Origin: Silene conica
Taxonomy: Eukaryota > Streptophyta > Magnoliopsida > Caryophyllales > Caryophyllaceae
Assembly (NCBI GenBank): GCA_029255685.2
Contig: CM055319.2
Coordinates: 32,947,068-33,011,067, forward strand
DNA: 64,000 nucleotides
Reading direction: 5' to 3'
The stretch's first letter is position 1; each line of letters begins with the position of its first letter. Both the position numbers and the translations under genes were made by a program. The notes below the pieces were generated by a model. That model saw only the letters and a list, made by a program, of their open reading frames with translations, was not told the origin of the DNA and made no database searches. Shown piece by piece: positions 36,762 through 46,761 of the stretch.

Positions 36762-37365
36762 CACTAGTAGAAAAACATCTATTTGCGGCTATCTATTTGA
36801 GGCGTTTTAGCTCAATAGCAGCAAATAATTTATGGATCATTTGAGGCGTTTTGTAAATAAACGCAGCAAATAAGTTATTTGAGGCGTTTTTCACAAAAAC
36901 GCCGCAAATACTTATTATTTAAAAAAAAAGGAATTGAAACAGGATATTATTCGAAATAGGCATTCCGTGTTTTCATTCTCAATTGCAAAACAATAGAACA
37001 CAGTGTACTGAATCTCCCTCCCAATCTCCCTCGACAACCACCCTAATCTGCCAACCACCACCTCACCGCCCCTAGAAATCGACGGTAATTGACGGAACTC
37101 GCCACCTCACCATCTCCTATATTCCTATTATTCTAAATTAGGTATGTGATTTGATTTTTAGGTTAACTATTTTCGATTAATTGGAGTTTGAATTAGCGAA
37201 ATACAATACGATTAATTCAGTTCATTTTTATGGTCTCTCAATCTTACTTTCTTGTTTAAATATTTCAATCTTTTATGATTTTTATGATTTTCGCGTTTCA
37301 AGTTTAGTAATTTGTACTGTTTTATTGGTTATTACTGTATTATTTTTCTAGGGTTTGAGTCATGT

Positions 37366-37990
37366 CGGTGGAAATGGGGTATGGAATCGCTGAGGTGATT
37401 CAGTCTAGTTCTGGCATGGTTTGAGATTGGGATAGGGTGGATAGATAGGCAGTTGATCACTTGATTGGCGGTTTTAAGAGAGGAACTAAAGAGGTTGAAA
37501 TTAGGAGTAATTTTTGTAAGCTGTGGTAGACTGGCTTAATAGCGGTATGTACAACTGTCTTAGTGCCTGGAGTTGACCATATGCTTGTTTCTCTATTTAA
37601 CTATCATCACATCTATAAGCGTCTCTATTTTGTCCGCTGATCCTCGAACATAAATGTCTTTATGTTAATGGAGTTTGTTTGCAAACTCAGTAGTCAGTGG
37701 TTTTTATATTTGAACCCAGTAGCATTTTATAGCACAATTTTCATTCGGGTGAGCAATAACAGCTTTTTATTTTAATACATTGCCCGTGTTGCATACATCG
37801 CAGCACCTTACGCCACCACAAGGAACTATTGAGGCAATTGTTGGTTAGTCATCATCTTGTCTCATGTTCCACAGTCCATACTAACTTTGAGAATTGCTTC
37901 CGTGCTCTGTTTCTGGACGCAACAGGTGTCTTAAGCATTGATGACAAACATTTTTTGCCTTCTGGGCCTGGGGTAACTAGAATTTACCTG
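37366..37990 (+). other. CACTA interior of unknown origin, possibly captured sequence
   Basis: Broken frames give protein-like stretches, for example AVDHLIGGFKRGTKEVEIR near 37450-37505 and ALFLDATGVLSIDDKHFLP near 37900-37960. I do not recognise them. Their amino-acid composition suggests former exons rather than random AT-rich DNA. Confidence 0.3.
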
Positions 37991-38041
37991 AGCTAAAGGA
38001 AACACTACATAAGCAGATGTATGTTGGTTAAATTTTGGTGA

Positions 38042-38233
38042 TATTGATTGGCATTTAATTGTCATCCTAATGTCGTGACTTTCTGTACTTTGATCAATGG
38101 ATATGCTAAACATAAAAGCATTGACAAAGCCCTCGACGTACTGCAAGAAATGTCTGAGCGTGTCATTTCCCTTAACATCGTGTGCTATAACACTCTGATA
38201 GGTGAGCTTTGCAATTCTGTGCTAGCGTATTGA
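38042..38233 (+). pseudogene. Captured pentatricopeptide-repeat (PPR) gene fragment in the CACTA element
   Basis: The translation contains one full 35-residue PPR unit starting at NVVTFCTLINGYAK (then a DKALDVLQEM helix) and the beginning of the next unit (NIVCYNTLI). PPR proteins are organelle RNA-binding proteins in plants. Only about one and a half repeats remain, with no start or targeting peptide, so no function is expected. The frame is intact to a stop at 38231-38233. Confidence 0.8.
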
Positions 38234-39186
38234 ACTATTGTTCAGGTAAACCTTCTGAATTTTGTTTTAACCGTGAGATGCAAAGAATATGCTCCACTCC
38301 ATGACTGCACCATTCGTCTTCTTTACTGTCTTAGTATGAGACTCATTCTTCTGTCTTAATATGTTCTGTTGATTTACCGTGTTGGTCGTCTTGTAAATGG
38401 CGCTGGTTGTGATTGATATACCCTGTCCGTATTTTCAATTTATCTTTGTAGGAGTCATGCTAGGAATATTTGTGCGTAATGCATTATCTTTTATCAGAAA
38501 AAGAGTCATGCTATGCGTTCTTGATGATTAAACATCATCGGTTTTATTTTTGTTCTCTCAGGAAGCTCAAAATCTTTTATTTTTCTCTACAGCTTTGGTG
38601 AATCTTGTTGTTCCTTAAGCCGAGTATAACTGTGCAGATGTGCAGATTTTTCCAGTGGTTTCCCGCTTACGTGTATCCATCCAGGGAATCGACCCTGTAC
38701 ATCTAGCTGACTGGTTGGGCCTCAATTGATCTAAGGTGAGGGAGCGTACCTTTTTTTTCTTTTGGAGAGTTTTAGGCTATATATTCCTATAAGCTACTGA
38801 CTTGATAAATACTCAGCTTCAAAGTAAATCACACCAAGACACTAGCAATGATCATACGAGCATGCTATTGAGTGTTGTTAATGATGATGAGGAGAGGTAT
38901 GTATACGGGCATACGGCATAAAGAAACTTGAACACATACCTAACAGTCTTTAAAGTCTCTCTGTGTTGCTTGCTTACATAAGAGTAGGTTACGTCTGACC
39001 CTTCCTTATCCCGCGTTTTGCATGAGCCTTTGAGGACCCTTCCTTATCCCGCGTTTTGCTTACTTACATAAGATTAGATTTCTAAGAGGATCTTACTAGC
39101 CTGGAACCTGCTACAAAGGTTCATTGTATTTAATTTGAAAAGCTGCTGAATTAGCAATATTGCTTTCGGATCCTTTCATTTTCCAG

Positions 39187-39315
39187 ATCGAACTAAAATA
39201 TTTGGCGGAGGAGATGCAAGCAATTAACAAAGGGTTGGAAAAGATTGTGCAAGAATGTCCATGTCAGAGAATGATGGGGCCTGTTTCAGAAGAATTTATC
39301 TGTTGGAGAAGAAGG
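39187..39315 (+). pseudogene. Captured formin FH2-domain exon fragment in the CACTA element
   Basis: The translation LKYLAEEMQAINKGLEKIVQE matches the late FH2 domain of plant formins, probably class II. A TTTTCCAG acceptor precedes it at 39186 and a GTGAGT donor follows at 39316, so an exon with flanking intron sequence was captured. The motif SENDG that should follow appears in another frame (from about 39261) before GPVSEEF returns, indicating indels. Formins nucleate actin filaments; this piece cannot. Confidence 0.75.
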
Positions 39316-39765
39316 GTGAGTTCAACTGCTATAAATCTGAATGTTTTTTGTATGAATGCATCACCATTATTGCTCTTCCGGGCTTCGCGTTTCTTGACAT
39401 ACAACCCTTTACGGACATGGCATTGTCTAGAACATGCTTATTTGCTGTTTAGAATTTGTCATTTCTTTATTTTTGTTGATAGTGTAACACTGTCCTTACC
39501 AGCACAGTGGTATATAACTATATATCAGTATATCACTACTCGTAATGCTGTTTTCTGTAAATGGCGCTAGACTCTAAAGCTGATAAATTTGTCGGGCTTG
39601 GGCAATTTATCTTGACATCATGGGAATACAAGTATAATTCATAATAGTGCATCTAATCTAGGATTATAAAATGAAACTGACGCGGAAATATAGTCTGCAA
39701 AAACAAATAACACAGAAGGTGTTAAGTTCATTTTGTTCGACTCAGATCATTGTACTCATGGTTGA

Positions 39766-40018
39766 TGCAGGAAGGAGACTCCTTGCTCATGCTCTCAGAG
39801 ACCCTGATAATCAAGAAGCTAGTAATGGGATATCCGTAAACTATTTGCCAATGATTGATCATATGCAGGCAGAAGCTTCAAGCTTCATAGCTCTGATTAG
39901 CACAGAGACAAATGCAAATTTTGCTGCTACTGGAATGATGCCACTAGCCTGCACCAAGTGGAGTGTAACTACTGCAACTCCAACAGCACCATCAGAACTG
40001 CACTCAATATATTCTTGA
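39766..40018 (+). other. Possible captured exon of unknown gene in the CACTA element
   Basis: An open frame after a TTGATGCAG acceptor-like site reads RRLLAHALRDPDNQEASNG and continues for about 80 residues to a stop at 40016-40018. I do not recognise the family. Its length and codon-like composition suggest captured coding sequence, but this is inference. Confidence 0.35.
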
Positions 40019-40446
40019 GCTTCTTCCAGGGCTCAGGTTCAGGTCCCAATAGTACCTGAAACGTACACAAATTCGTGTGAGAGGCTCTGTCTAAATGTCA
40101 AGCTAATTGGACCTCTCGTTTGATGCCCCCCTATCCAAAGATTAAATGGAGCACTCTGATTAATGCAAATGTTAAAGGGCCTGGTTTAGATCAACTAGTC
40201 TCAATGAATATGGATTGGACCCCGTGGCTGTCAAGGGGTGTACAATGAATTCCCAAGTCGATCTAGTTTTAGTGTCTTGTAATTAGTTTCGGAATATTGT
40301 AGGTGGTTTGTTTCTATTTAATTTATGAATATTTACAAAAATCTTGAAAGATTGTCTTATGAAAAAATATATTTGAGAGTTATTCTATTTAAATCATGTT
40401 TGTTTTTCGATTCTTTTAATTAAAAGAAATTTTTAAAAAAAAAAAA

Positions 40447-40477
<31 letters not shown>

Positions 40478-41426
40478 GCTGCGTTTTTTTGAAAAAACGC
40501 CGCAAATAAACAATCTTCATTTGCTGCGTTTATTCAAAAAAACGCCTCAAATACCTCTTTATTTGCTGCGTTTTTAAAACGCCGCAAATAGCCTTTCTAT
40601 TTGCGGCCCCCTTATTTGCTTCTACGCCAAAAACGCCGCAAATGGCCACTTTTTTGACGCCGCAAAAAGCTATTTTTCTACTAGTGGGATTTCTTCTGTT
40701 TTGACTCTTGGTACTTGATTTCGACTCCAGTTGACTTTCCATTTATTCCTTAATTAAGCAAAAGACTTGAGGATACGAATTTGGTGCCAAATCGTCTCTT
40801 TTCCGCATAAATCTGCAAAAGTGCATAAAAATACGAAAGTACACAATTTGTGGGAAATAAAGGCTAAAACATAGTAAATGAGCGACCAAATACGTGTAAA
40901 AATAGATGTAAAACATCATAAAATAGACACGTATCACCGGCCATCACATGAGCAAAGCAAGCTCATTTTGCTATTTATATACTTCACAATTGACAACATG
41001 AAAACTAGTCTTTGTGTAAGTGCATGCTTTCTTACTTTACACTACAATTTCATTCAAGCTCATTTTTCTAGCAAAGATTATTATTTCCATACTAATAATA
41101 TTAAGAGTAATATTATTATTATTTCTAGTATACTTATACTAATTTTCTAGTAACAAAATTAGTATTAGTTTGAGATCGGGTCCTTGATACGCATCTTTTG
41201 GAGACGATTTTTCTTAGATCGTTTAAGGGTATTTCGGTGGTTTGAAGACTCATATAATAGGTGATTATTGAGTATAAACCTTCTAAAACCAATGTAAGGA
41301 CAATCTCATCTTATGATATCATCTTGCATGCATCAGATCTATTTAAGTTTTTATGACTAAACTTAAAGAAACAAAACTCATATTAGATTTGAGTATAATA
41401 TAAGGAACCTAGTTTCCAACATAAGG

Positions 41427-42214
41427 TTCACAAGAAAAGTACCAGTCACGACATGGGCGTCATCCTTGGCAGCCTGCTTCTCCATGGCAAAGAGTTTGCC
41501 ACTAGTCTTCACTCCACTCTGGCGAGTAGTGGCTGCTCCTGACTACTGATTGCCCTCAGCTGCGGTCTTCTGGTTACTACCACTCCCGTTGTACTGGTTA
41601 TGGTGGGAACGGTTTTGATAATTGTTATAGCTTCTCTGGTAGTTGCTGTTAGTACCAGATCTCGAATTTCCCCCATAGCCTGACATAGGAGTACGGTAGC
41701 CTCCACTCCCTGAAGTATTCATGCGGGACCCACTGTACCCCGAAGTTGGAGTACGGTAACCCCCAGATTGATATCCGCCTGAGGATCGACACACAGCTTG
41801 TTTATGTCCCGTCTTTCCGCACCCATAACACACTATAGCCACTGAACTGGTTCCCGAGCCCCCACTTTTGTAGTTACCACTACTCTGATTCTTTGCACCT
41901 GATGAAGAATTGTTGTTAAAATAACCACTGTATCTGTTGGAATTCTGCTTCTTCGACCCTGAATTTTCACCCAAGGCCTCCGTCTTCCTCTTATCACTCC
42001 TGAATTTCTTTTCCTCCTTTATCATATCTGCAAGCCTCTCAGCTGCCCCAGCCCTCAAATAGATATCACGAACTGTGGTGGGTGGTGCAATAATGAGCCT
42101 CTTCTTGACAGCAATGGTTAGCCCCCTCTCGAACTTCATGGCAAGCATTGCCTCATCCATCCCCATTTCTCCCACATGGCTTAGCAGCTGAAGGAACTTT
42201 CTGTAGTAGACCTC
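41427..42214 (-). pseudogene. Element B Gag C-terminal part with zinc knuckle, and protease start
   Basis: This resumes B beyond copia-1. On the minus strand it reads the Gag C-terminal helix region (from 42214), a Ser/Gly/Asn-rich linker, a CCHC knuckle CYGCGKTGHKQAVC at about 41835-41794, a Gly/Tyr/Ser-rich tail, and the N-terminal protease codons that lead into 19159. A stop at 41543-41545 (where a Gln would fit) lies between Gag and protease. The frame joins the N-terminal Gag at 50352-50801 once element D is removed. Confidence 0.88.
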
Positions 42215-43767
42215 TGATACGTGTCTATTTTATGATGTTTTACATCTATTTTTACACGTATTTGGTCGCTCATTTACTATGTTTTAGCCTTTATTTCCCA
42301 CAAATTGTGTACTTTCGTAATTTTATGCACTTTTGCAGATTTATGCGGAAAAGAGACGATTTAGCACCAAATTCGTATCCTCGAGTCTTTTGCTTAATTG
42401 AGGAATAAATGGAAAGTCAATTGGAGTCAAAGTCAAGTGCCAAAAGTCAAAACAAGAGAAATCCGAAGATTTCCGTACAGAGGCGGTCGACCGACCAGCT
42501 AAACGGGTCGGCCGACCAGTCCTGAATTTTAACTAAGCCCAAATTTCAAGGAATGCCGGAAATAAAAGAAGCCCAACAGGAAGCGGTCGACCGACCCGAA
42601 TAGTAGGTCGACCGACCAAAACAGAAGCCCAATCGATTCTTTTCGGAAATAAACTAGAATTAGAGTCTTTAGGATACTCTAATCTCTTACCCTATATAAG
42701 CTAATCTTGTAGCTAGGGTTTAGAGATCTTAGATCTTGAGAATCAAGTTTTGCATCAAATCTTTCAGTATCAAGTTTTATCAGGTTTAGTTTTGTAATCT
42801 TTCAATAATTCTCAAGCATTCAATAAAGTTAGTTTCTTTCTGCCCCAATTCCAATTGTGGTAATTACTTTTTTAATCTAGCTTTTTATTATAGTTCTTGT
42901 TTTTATTATAATAGTTAAGTTAGAATCCCAAGCTTTATTGAATCTTGCATGTTTAGATTATTTACTATGTTCTCCATGTTTATTCTCAATTTCATAATCA
43001 TCTTAACAACCATGAGTAGCTAATTTTCATATGTTAGGATGTAGGGGATGAATATGCGTAGGTAAATAGAATTCGAAAGACCGACTTGTAGCAGGACCAC
43101 GGTCGGCCGACTGGAATAGCTGGTCGGTCGACCGAGGCCGTGGTCGGCCGACTGGAGTAGCCGGTCGGTCGACCACCTGCGTATGTTTTCTTATTTCGTC
43201 TTTTCTTGTTAATTATAATATCCTGCAATGAGACCATAAGGAGATTTGTAGGATGTTAGTAATGACCTACCCAAGATTGAAAGATACGGGAAGGGCATTG
43301 GTTTACACCTTAAGACGGATAGGTTACTCAAGGCTGAAAGGTATGTGACCTGGGATTTAGGAATCACCCTTATTGTTGACGCCCAATAATTGTGAGACCT
43401 AGGAACTAATAGCATAGGCAGAAAGGAGCTATTAGGTAGCATAGACTTAAAAAGATATGTTACACCCCCTTACGCGACTGCAATACATGTTGACCTTAGA
43501 ATTTATTTTACCTTAGCTATTTATTACCCAAACATCCTAGCATCCCTTTTTTATATTTTATTCTCATCTTTTATTATTTGTTTATTTTAATCTTTGCCTT
43601 AGACTAAGTAATCAACCAATTAAAACCCTCAAAATTGTTACTTTAAACATTCACATCAAACAATAAACATTCCCCACCTCCTTGTGGTTCGACCCTGACT
43701 TTCACTATCTATTTTTAAAGTTAGGAATTATAAATTTTATCTTTGGTACCCTCAACGACGGGCATCA
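42215..43767 (+). mobile_element. 5' LTR of element D
   Basis: TATATAAG at 42693-42700 is a good core promoter and AATAAA at 42822-42827 a polyadenylation signal, placing the R region at about 42725-42850. Four GGTCGnnCGACC-type pairs lie at 42485/42506, 42585/42606, 43101/43122 and 43142/43163. Confidence 0.92.
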
Positions 43768-43772
43768 AATTT

Positions 43773-43790
43773 TGGCGCCGTTGCCGGGGA
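43773..43790 (+). other. Element D primer-binding site (tRNA-Asp type)
   Basis: TGGCGCCGTTGCCGGGGA, five bases after the LTR, complementary to the 3' end of plant tRNA-Asp. Confidence 0.93.
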
Positions 43791-43890
43791 GGTGACGCCA
43801 GTGTTTATTGTTTTTTGTTTTTGTTTCTCTTTGTTTAAGGAACTTTTTGTTCCTTAAACCTTCTCACCTTTTTCTTATAGTTTCCATCTT

Positions 43891-46761
43891 ATGCGCAGGT
43901 CAGTTCAAGGAGAACTCCTACCACTTGACCTCGAAATTGAGAGGACTCTTAGAGAAAGAAGAAAGCAACTTCTAGCGAATCAGGAAGGAGGCTCACCATC
44001 TTCCTTATTTCAAGAAGGCTTATTCGAATTACCACCATCTCCACCAAAAACACCACCTTCACAACCAAATTCACCCATCAATCCACCTTCACCAAAAACA
44101 CCACCTTTTACCTACTTTCCAGTTTTTCCTAAAGAAGAAGATAATATGGCAGAAGAAGCTACTATTGCCAGTCACTCCATGCCTCAGGCAAAGGACCTAT
44201 ACAAAGGGTTCACTTTACCTGCAGGTACTGGGAAGCCATTCGAGGCCAAGCCTGCCTATATTACTATGGTTGAAAGAAACCAATTTGGAGGCTCGGCCAA
44301 TGAGGATGCTGCTAAGCATATTGAAATCTTCACAGATTACATATGCTCTAAAGCACCCCCTGAAGGAGTGACGCAGGACCAGATTAAACAGACCATGTTT
44401 ATCTTCTCCCTTAGGGACTCTGCGAGAGAGTGGTACAGAGACCTTGACCGCACTGCTGCGGGAGTTACAGATTGGAACACCTTAGCCTTAGCATTCTACA
44501 GGAAATATTACTCTGCATCAAAGACAAATGCTTTAAGAGCGCAGATCACCAATTTCAAGCAAGGTCCCAATGAAGACTTTAGCGAGGCGTGGGACAGGTT
44601 CAAGAGACTTGTTCGATCCATACCACATCACGGATTCGAACAATGGTTTCTTTGCAACCAGTTCTACAATGGCCTCTATGATGACAACAGGGCCTACCTA
44701 GATGCTGCAGCTAATGGAAGATTCCAGAATAATTCAGGAGAGACTAAGGGTCTCAAGTTAATAGAAGATGTTGCTGTGCACCGCGCTGAGCATGGTACTT
44801 CCAGAGGAAATCAGAGAAAATCTGAGTACAACCTGTCAGCAATTGAGGCCTTAACGGCCAAGTTGGAAAAGTTTGAGGCTGCAGGAAAGCTCGATCTAGG
44901 GAGTGGAAGCAAGGGAGGAATATACCAGGTGAACGTCGTTCAGGACGGACCCTTTGCTTGTGAGAGGTGCGGTGGAGAAGGGCATGTGTCAAAGTTCTGT
45001 ACTTCATCTAATGAAACATGTGCCGCTTTTCAGCATTATCGTGGGAACAATTTCTATGATCCAAATAATAATAATGTCCATCCCAACTTAAGGTGGACAA
45101 GCCAGAATGTTCAAAACCCACAGCACATGCAACCTCAGCAAAATTCCACCTATGTACCCCCACATAAACAAAATTTCCAAAGACCACCTTTCAACCCTCA
45201 ACCACCTTCTAATCCGCCACCCAACACAGACGCTCTTATCCAAAATCTTATTGGGTTGGTTCAGAAGGAGTCGCAGGCTAGAGAGGCAGGGATGAAGATG
45301 TTAGAGTCCCAGATTGCTCAGATCGCGAGCAAAAATGATACTAGGGCTCCGGGTCAACTTCCAACCAAACCGGACCAGAAGAAGGAGACTCTTAACGTCG
45401 TAACCCTGCGAAGTGGAGCCAAAGTGGGGGCTGAGAAAGAAAAAAAGGCGAGTAGCAGTGAAGGCGGTCGACCGACCGAAGAATCTGGTCGACCGACCGC
45501 GGAGCAGGATCCGAAATTTTCGCCTGAACAGGAGACTGTTCGACCGACCGAAGATACTGGTCGACCGACCACTGAAGCAGAACCTGAAGTTCCCTTTCGT
45601 CCAGAATTGCCGAACAACTTGCGGGATTTTCTTTTCCGGGGAGATAAGACCCCCAGGTTTTTAAAAAGGGCTGCAAATACGGAGTCCTCAGCTGCTCCTT
45701 TTCCAGAGAGACTCGTGCCTTCAAAGGATCAGGTATCTTTTGACAAATTTAAAGATGTGATTCGTTCATTGAATGTTCAAGTCCCATTTTTAGAATTAGT
45801 TCAACAGGTTCCTTCATATCTTAAATTCATGAGACAACTTTTATCACGAAAGAGGTCTCTAGAAAAGGTTGAGTCGGTGGCCCTCACTGAAGAGTCATCC
45901 AGTTTTTTAACTCATGTCATTGCCCCTCATAAACTAGAGGACCCTGGAAGTTTTTCTGTCCCCTGTAATATAGGAACCTTCCCAGTTAAGAAGGCTCTAT
46001 GCGATTTAGGTGCTAGTATAAGTGTCATGCCCCTAAGCGTTGCCTTAAAACTAGGAATGACCGAATTTGCAGTGACCAGTATGACAGTCCAGATGGCAGA
46101 TCGCACATCTATGGAACCTGTAGGGGTGTTAGAAAACATCCCTGTGCGTATAGACAGGTTTTTCTTCCCAGTTGACTTTGTTGTCTTGGACATCCCAGAG
46201 GATGCCCATATACCCATAATTCTAGGAAGACCCTTTCTTCACACTGCAGGTGCCATTATAGATGTAGGCACTGGAACTCTAACCTTCAAAGTAGGCAAAC
46301 ATTCTATTATCTATGGCCTATCTTATAGGAAGAAGGATGCTATGACCCCCATCACGTGTAATGCTATCACTTCTGAGAAGAAGTATGAGGTCGTCACTAC
46401 TTCTCCCACTTTATTACCTGTTCCTGTATCTGTTTTTACACCTCCGCCCCAGATTGGGAGCAATAGGGAGGACACTTCTGTTATGACTATTGCAGGAATT
46501 GGTTTGGGGAAACCCAAGGAGAAGGAAGTCATCATCCAAAGAGGAGGAATGGGATGCTTAAGCTATGAAGAGGATGAGGATCCAGACGTCGTGGATCGAG
46601 AGGAGAAAAAGAAGAGGAGGCAGGCTCAAGAAGAGAGACCGTCGCATATGCTTTACGACGGAGGAAAGAAGATGTGTTTTGCTACTAAAGCAAAAACTGT
46701 GGAGACTACGGCATGCCGTCAGAAGCCGTGGTCGGATATTTTCCGCATCTTTAACGGATAG
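43891..46761 (+). CDS. gag-pro: Gag-protease polyprotein of element D (956 aa, intact)
   Basis: One uninterrupted frame encoding the structural protein and maturation protease. The capsid region lies at about residues 130-320. The CCHC knuckle is at residues 357-370. The linker contains two GRPT-type pairs at about 526-536 and 550-560 (VRPT in one half), encoded by the 12-mer palindromes. The retropepsin-like domain has its catalytic Asp at residue 705 (DLGAS) and the ILGRPFLHTAG motif about 85 residues later. An acidic then basic C-terminal tail follows. The ATG at 43891 is the first in frame after the leader. Normal OTA elements continue into RT; here the frame stops and nothing like RT follows. 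It could supply Gag-protease in trans, but must borrow RT and integrase. Confidence 0.95.
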   Translation: MRRSVQGELLPLDLEIERTLRERRKQLLANQEGGSPSSLFQEGLFELPPSPPKTPPSQPNSPINPPSPKTPPFTYFPVFPKEEDNMAEEATIASHSMPQAKDLYKGFTLPAGTGKPFEAKPAYITMVERNQFGGSANEDAAKHIEIFTDYICSKAPPEGVTQDQIKQTMFIFSLRDSAREWYRDLDRTAAGVTDWNTLALAFYRKYYSASKTNALRAQITNFKQGPNEDFSEAWDRFKRLVRSIPHHGFEQWFLCNQFYNGLYDDNRAYLDAAANGRFQNNSGETKGLKLIEDVAVHRAEHGTSRGNQRKSEYNLSAIEALTAKLEKFEAAGKLDLGSGSKGGIYQVNVVQDGPFACERCGGEGHVSKFCTSSNETCAAFQHYRGNNFYDPNNNNVHPNLRWTSQNVQNPQHMQPQQNSTYVPPHKQNFQRPPFNPQPPSNPPPNTDALIQNLIGLVQKESQAREAGMKMLESQIAQIASKNDTRAPGQLPTKPDQKKETLNVVTLRSGAKVGAEKEKKASSSEGGRPTEESGRPTAEQDPKFSPEQETVRPTEDTGRPTTEAEPEVPFRPELPNNLRDFLFRGDKTPRFLKRAANTESSAAPFPERLVPSKDQVSFDKFKDVIRSLNVQVPFLELVQQVPSYLKFMRQLLSRKRSLEKVESVALTEESSSFLTHVIAPHKLEDPGSFSVPCNIGTFPVKKALCDLGASISVMPLSVALKLGMTEFAVTSMTVQMADRTSMEPVGVLENIPVRIDRFFFPVDFVVLDIPEDAHIPIILGRPFLHTAGAIIDVGTGTLTFKVGKHSIIYGLSYRKKDAMTPITCNAITSEKKYEVVTTSPTLLPVPVSVFTPPPQIGSNREDTSVMTIAGIGLGKPKEKEVIIQRGGMGCLSYEEDEDPDVVDREEKKKRRQAQEERPSHMLYDGGKKMCFATKAKTVETTACRQKPWSDIFRIFNG
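45466..45570 (+). repeat. GGTCGnnCGACC pairs inside the D Gag-protease gene
   Basis: 12-mers at 45466, 45487, 45538 (one mismatch, GTTCG) and 45559 form two pairs, each with 21-nt spacing, encoding Gly-Arg-Pro-Thr twice per pair. Equivalent pairs sit in C (32679/32700 and 32751/32772) and in E (60790/60811 and 60883/60904). Confidence 0.9.

Larger units (their letters stand above)
36762..40686. mobile_element. Non-autonomous CACTA transposon (3,925 bp) carrying host gene fragments
   Basis: Terminal inverted repeats CACTAGTAGAAAAA / TTTTTCTACTAGTG and a 3-bp duplication GGA define a CACTA (En/Spm) element. Both ends hold subterminal repeats built on ATTTG(A/C)GGCGTTTTT and its complement: about 36780-36915 on the left, 40470-40665 on the right. 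No transposase could be recognised. The interior contains a PPR fragment and a formin exon with splice signals, so it is a gene-capturing (Pack-type) CACTA. Confidence 0.93.
27937..40936 (-). mobile_element. Element C: OTA (Athila/Tat-like) gypsy element with Gag-protease only
   Basis: The ends are TGATGCCCGTCG and GACACGTATCA, flanked by CCGGC on both sides. The 3' LTR is 27937-29495 and the 5' LTR is 35450-40936. The 5' LTR is 1,559 bp, the same length as the 3' LTR, once the CACTA insertion and its duplication are removed. A primer-binding site for tRNA-Asp lies at 34458-34475. The single gene is Gag-protease; no RT or integrase is present. A 969-bp foldback lies between the primer site and the 5' LTR. 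It is the same family as D, in inverse orientation. Confidence 0.95.
19160..41421 (+). mobile_element. Copia-1: Gag-only Ty1/copia-type element, its 3' LTR split by element C
   Basis: The 5' LTR is 19160-20444. The 3' LTR is 27132-27936 continued at 40942-41421. Both total 1,285 bp. The 5-bp duplication TAAGG flanks the element (19155-19159 and 41422-41426) within the protease codons of B. After removal of C, the element is about 9.3 kb. It has a long AT-rich leader, one Gag ORF and about 3.3 kb of non-coding sequence, with no recognisable protease, integrase or RT. It is the same family as copia-2, in opposite orientation. Confidence 0.95.

Noticed and set aside
37880-37990. CACTA transposase remnant
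   Set aside because: No DDE-type or TNP2-like motif could be read; too short and broken to claim.
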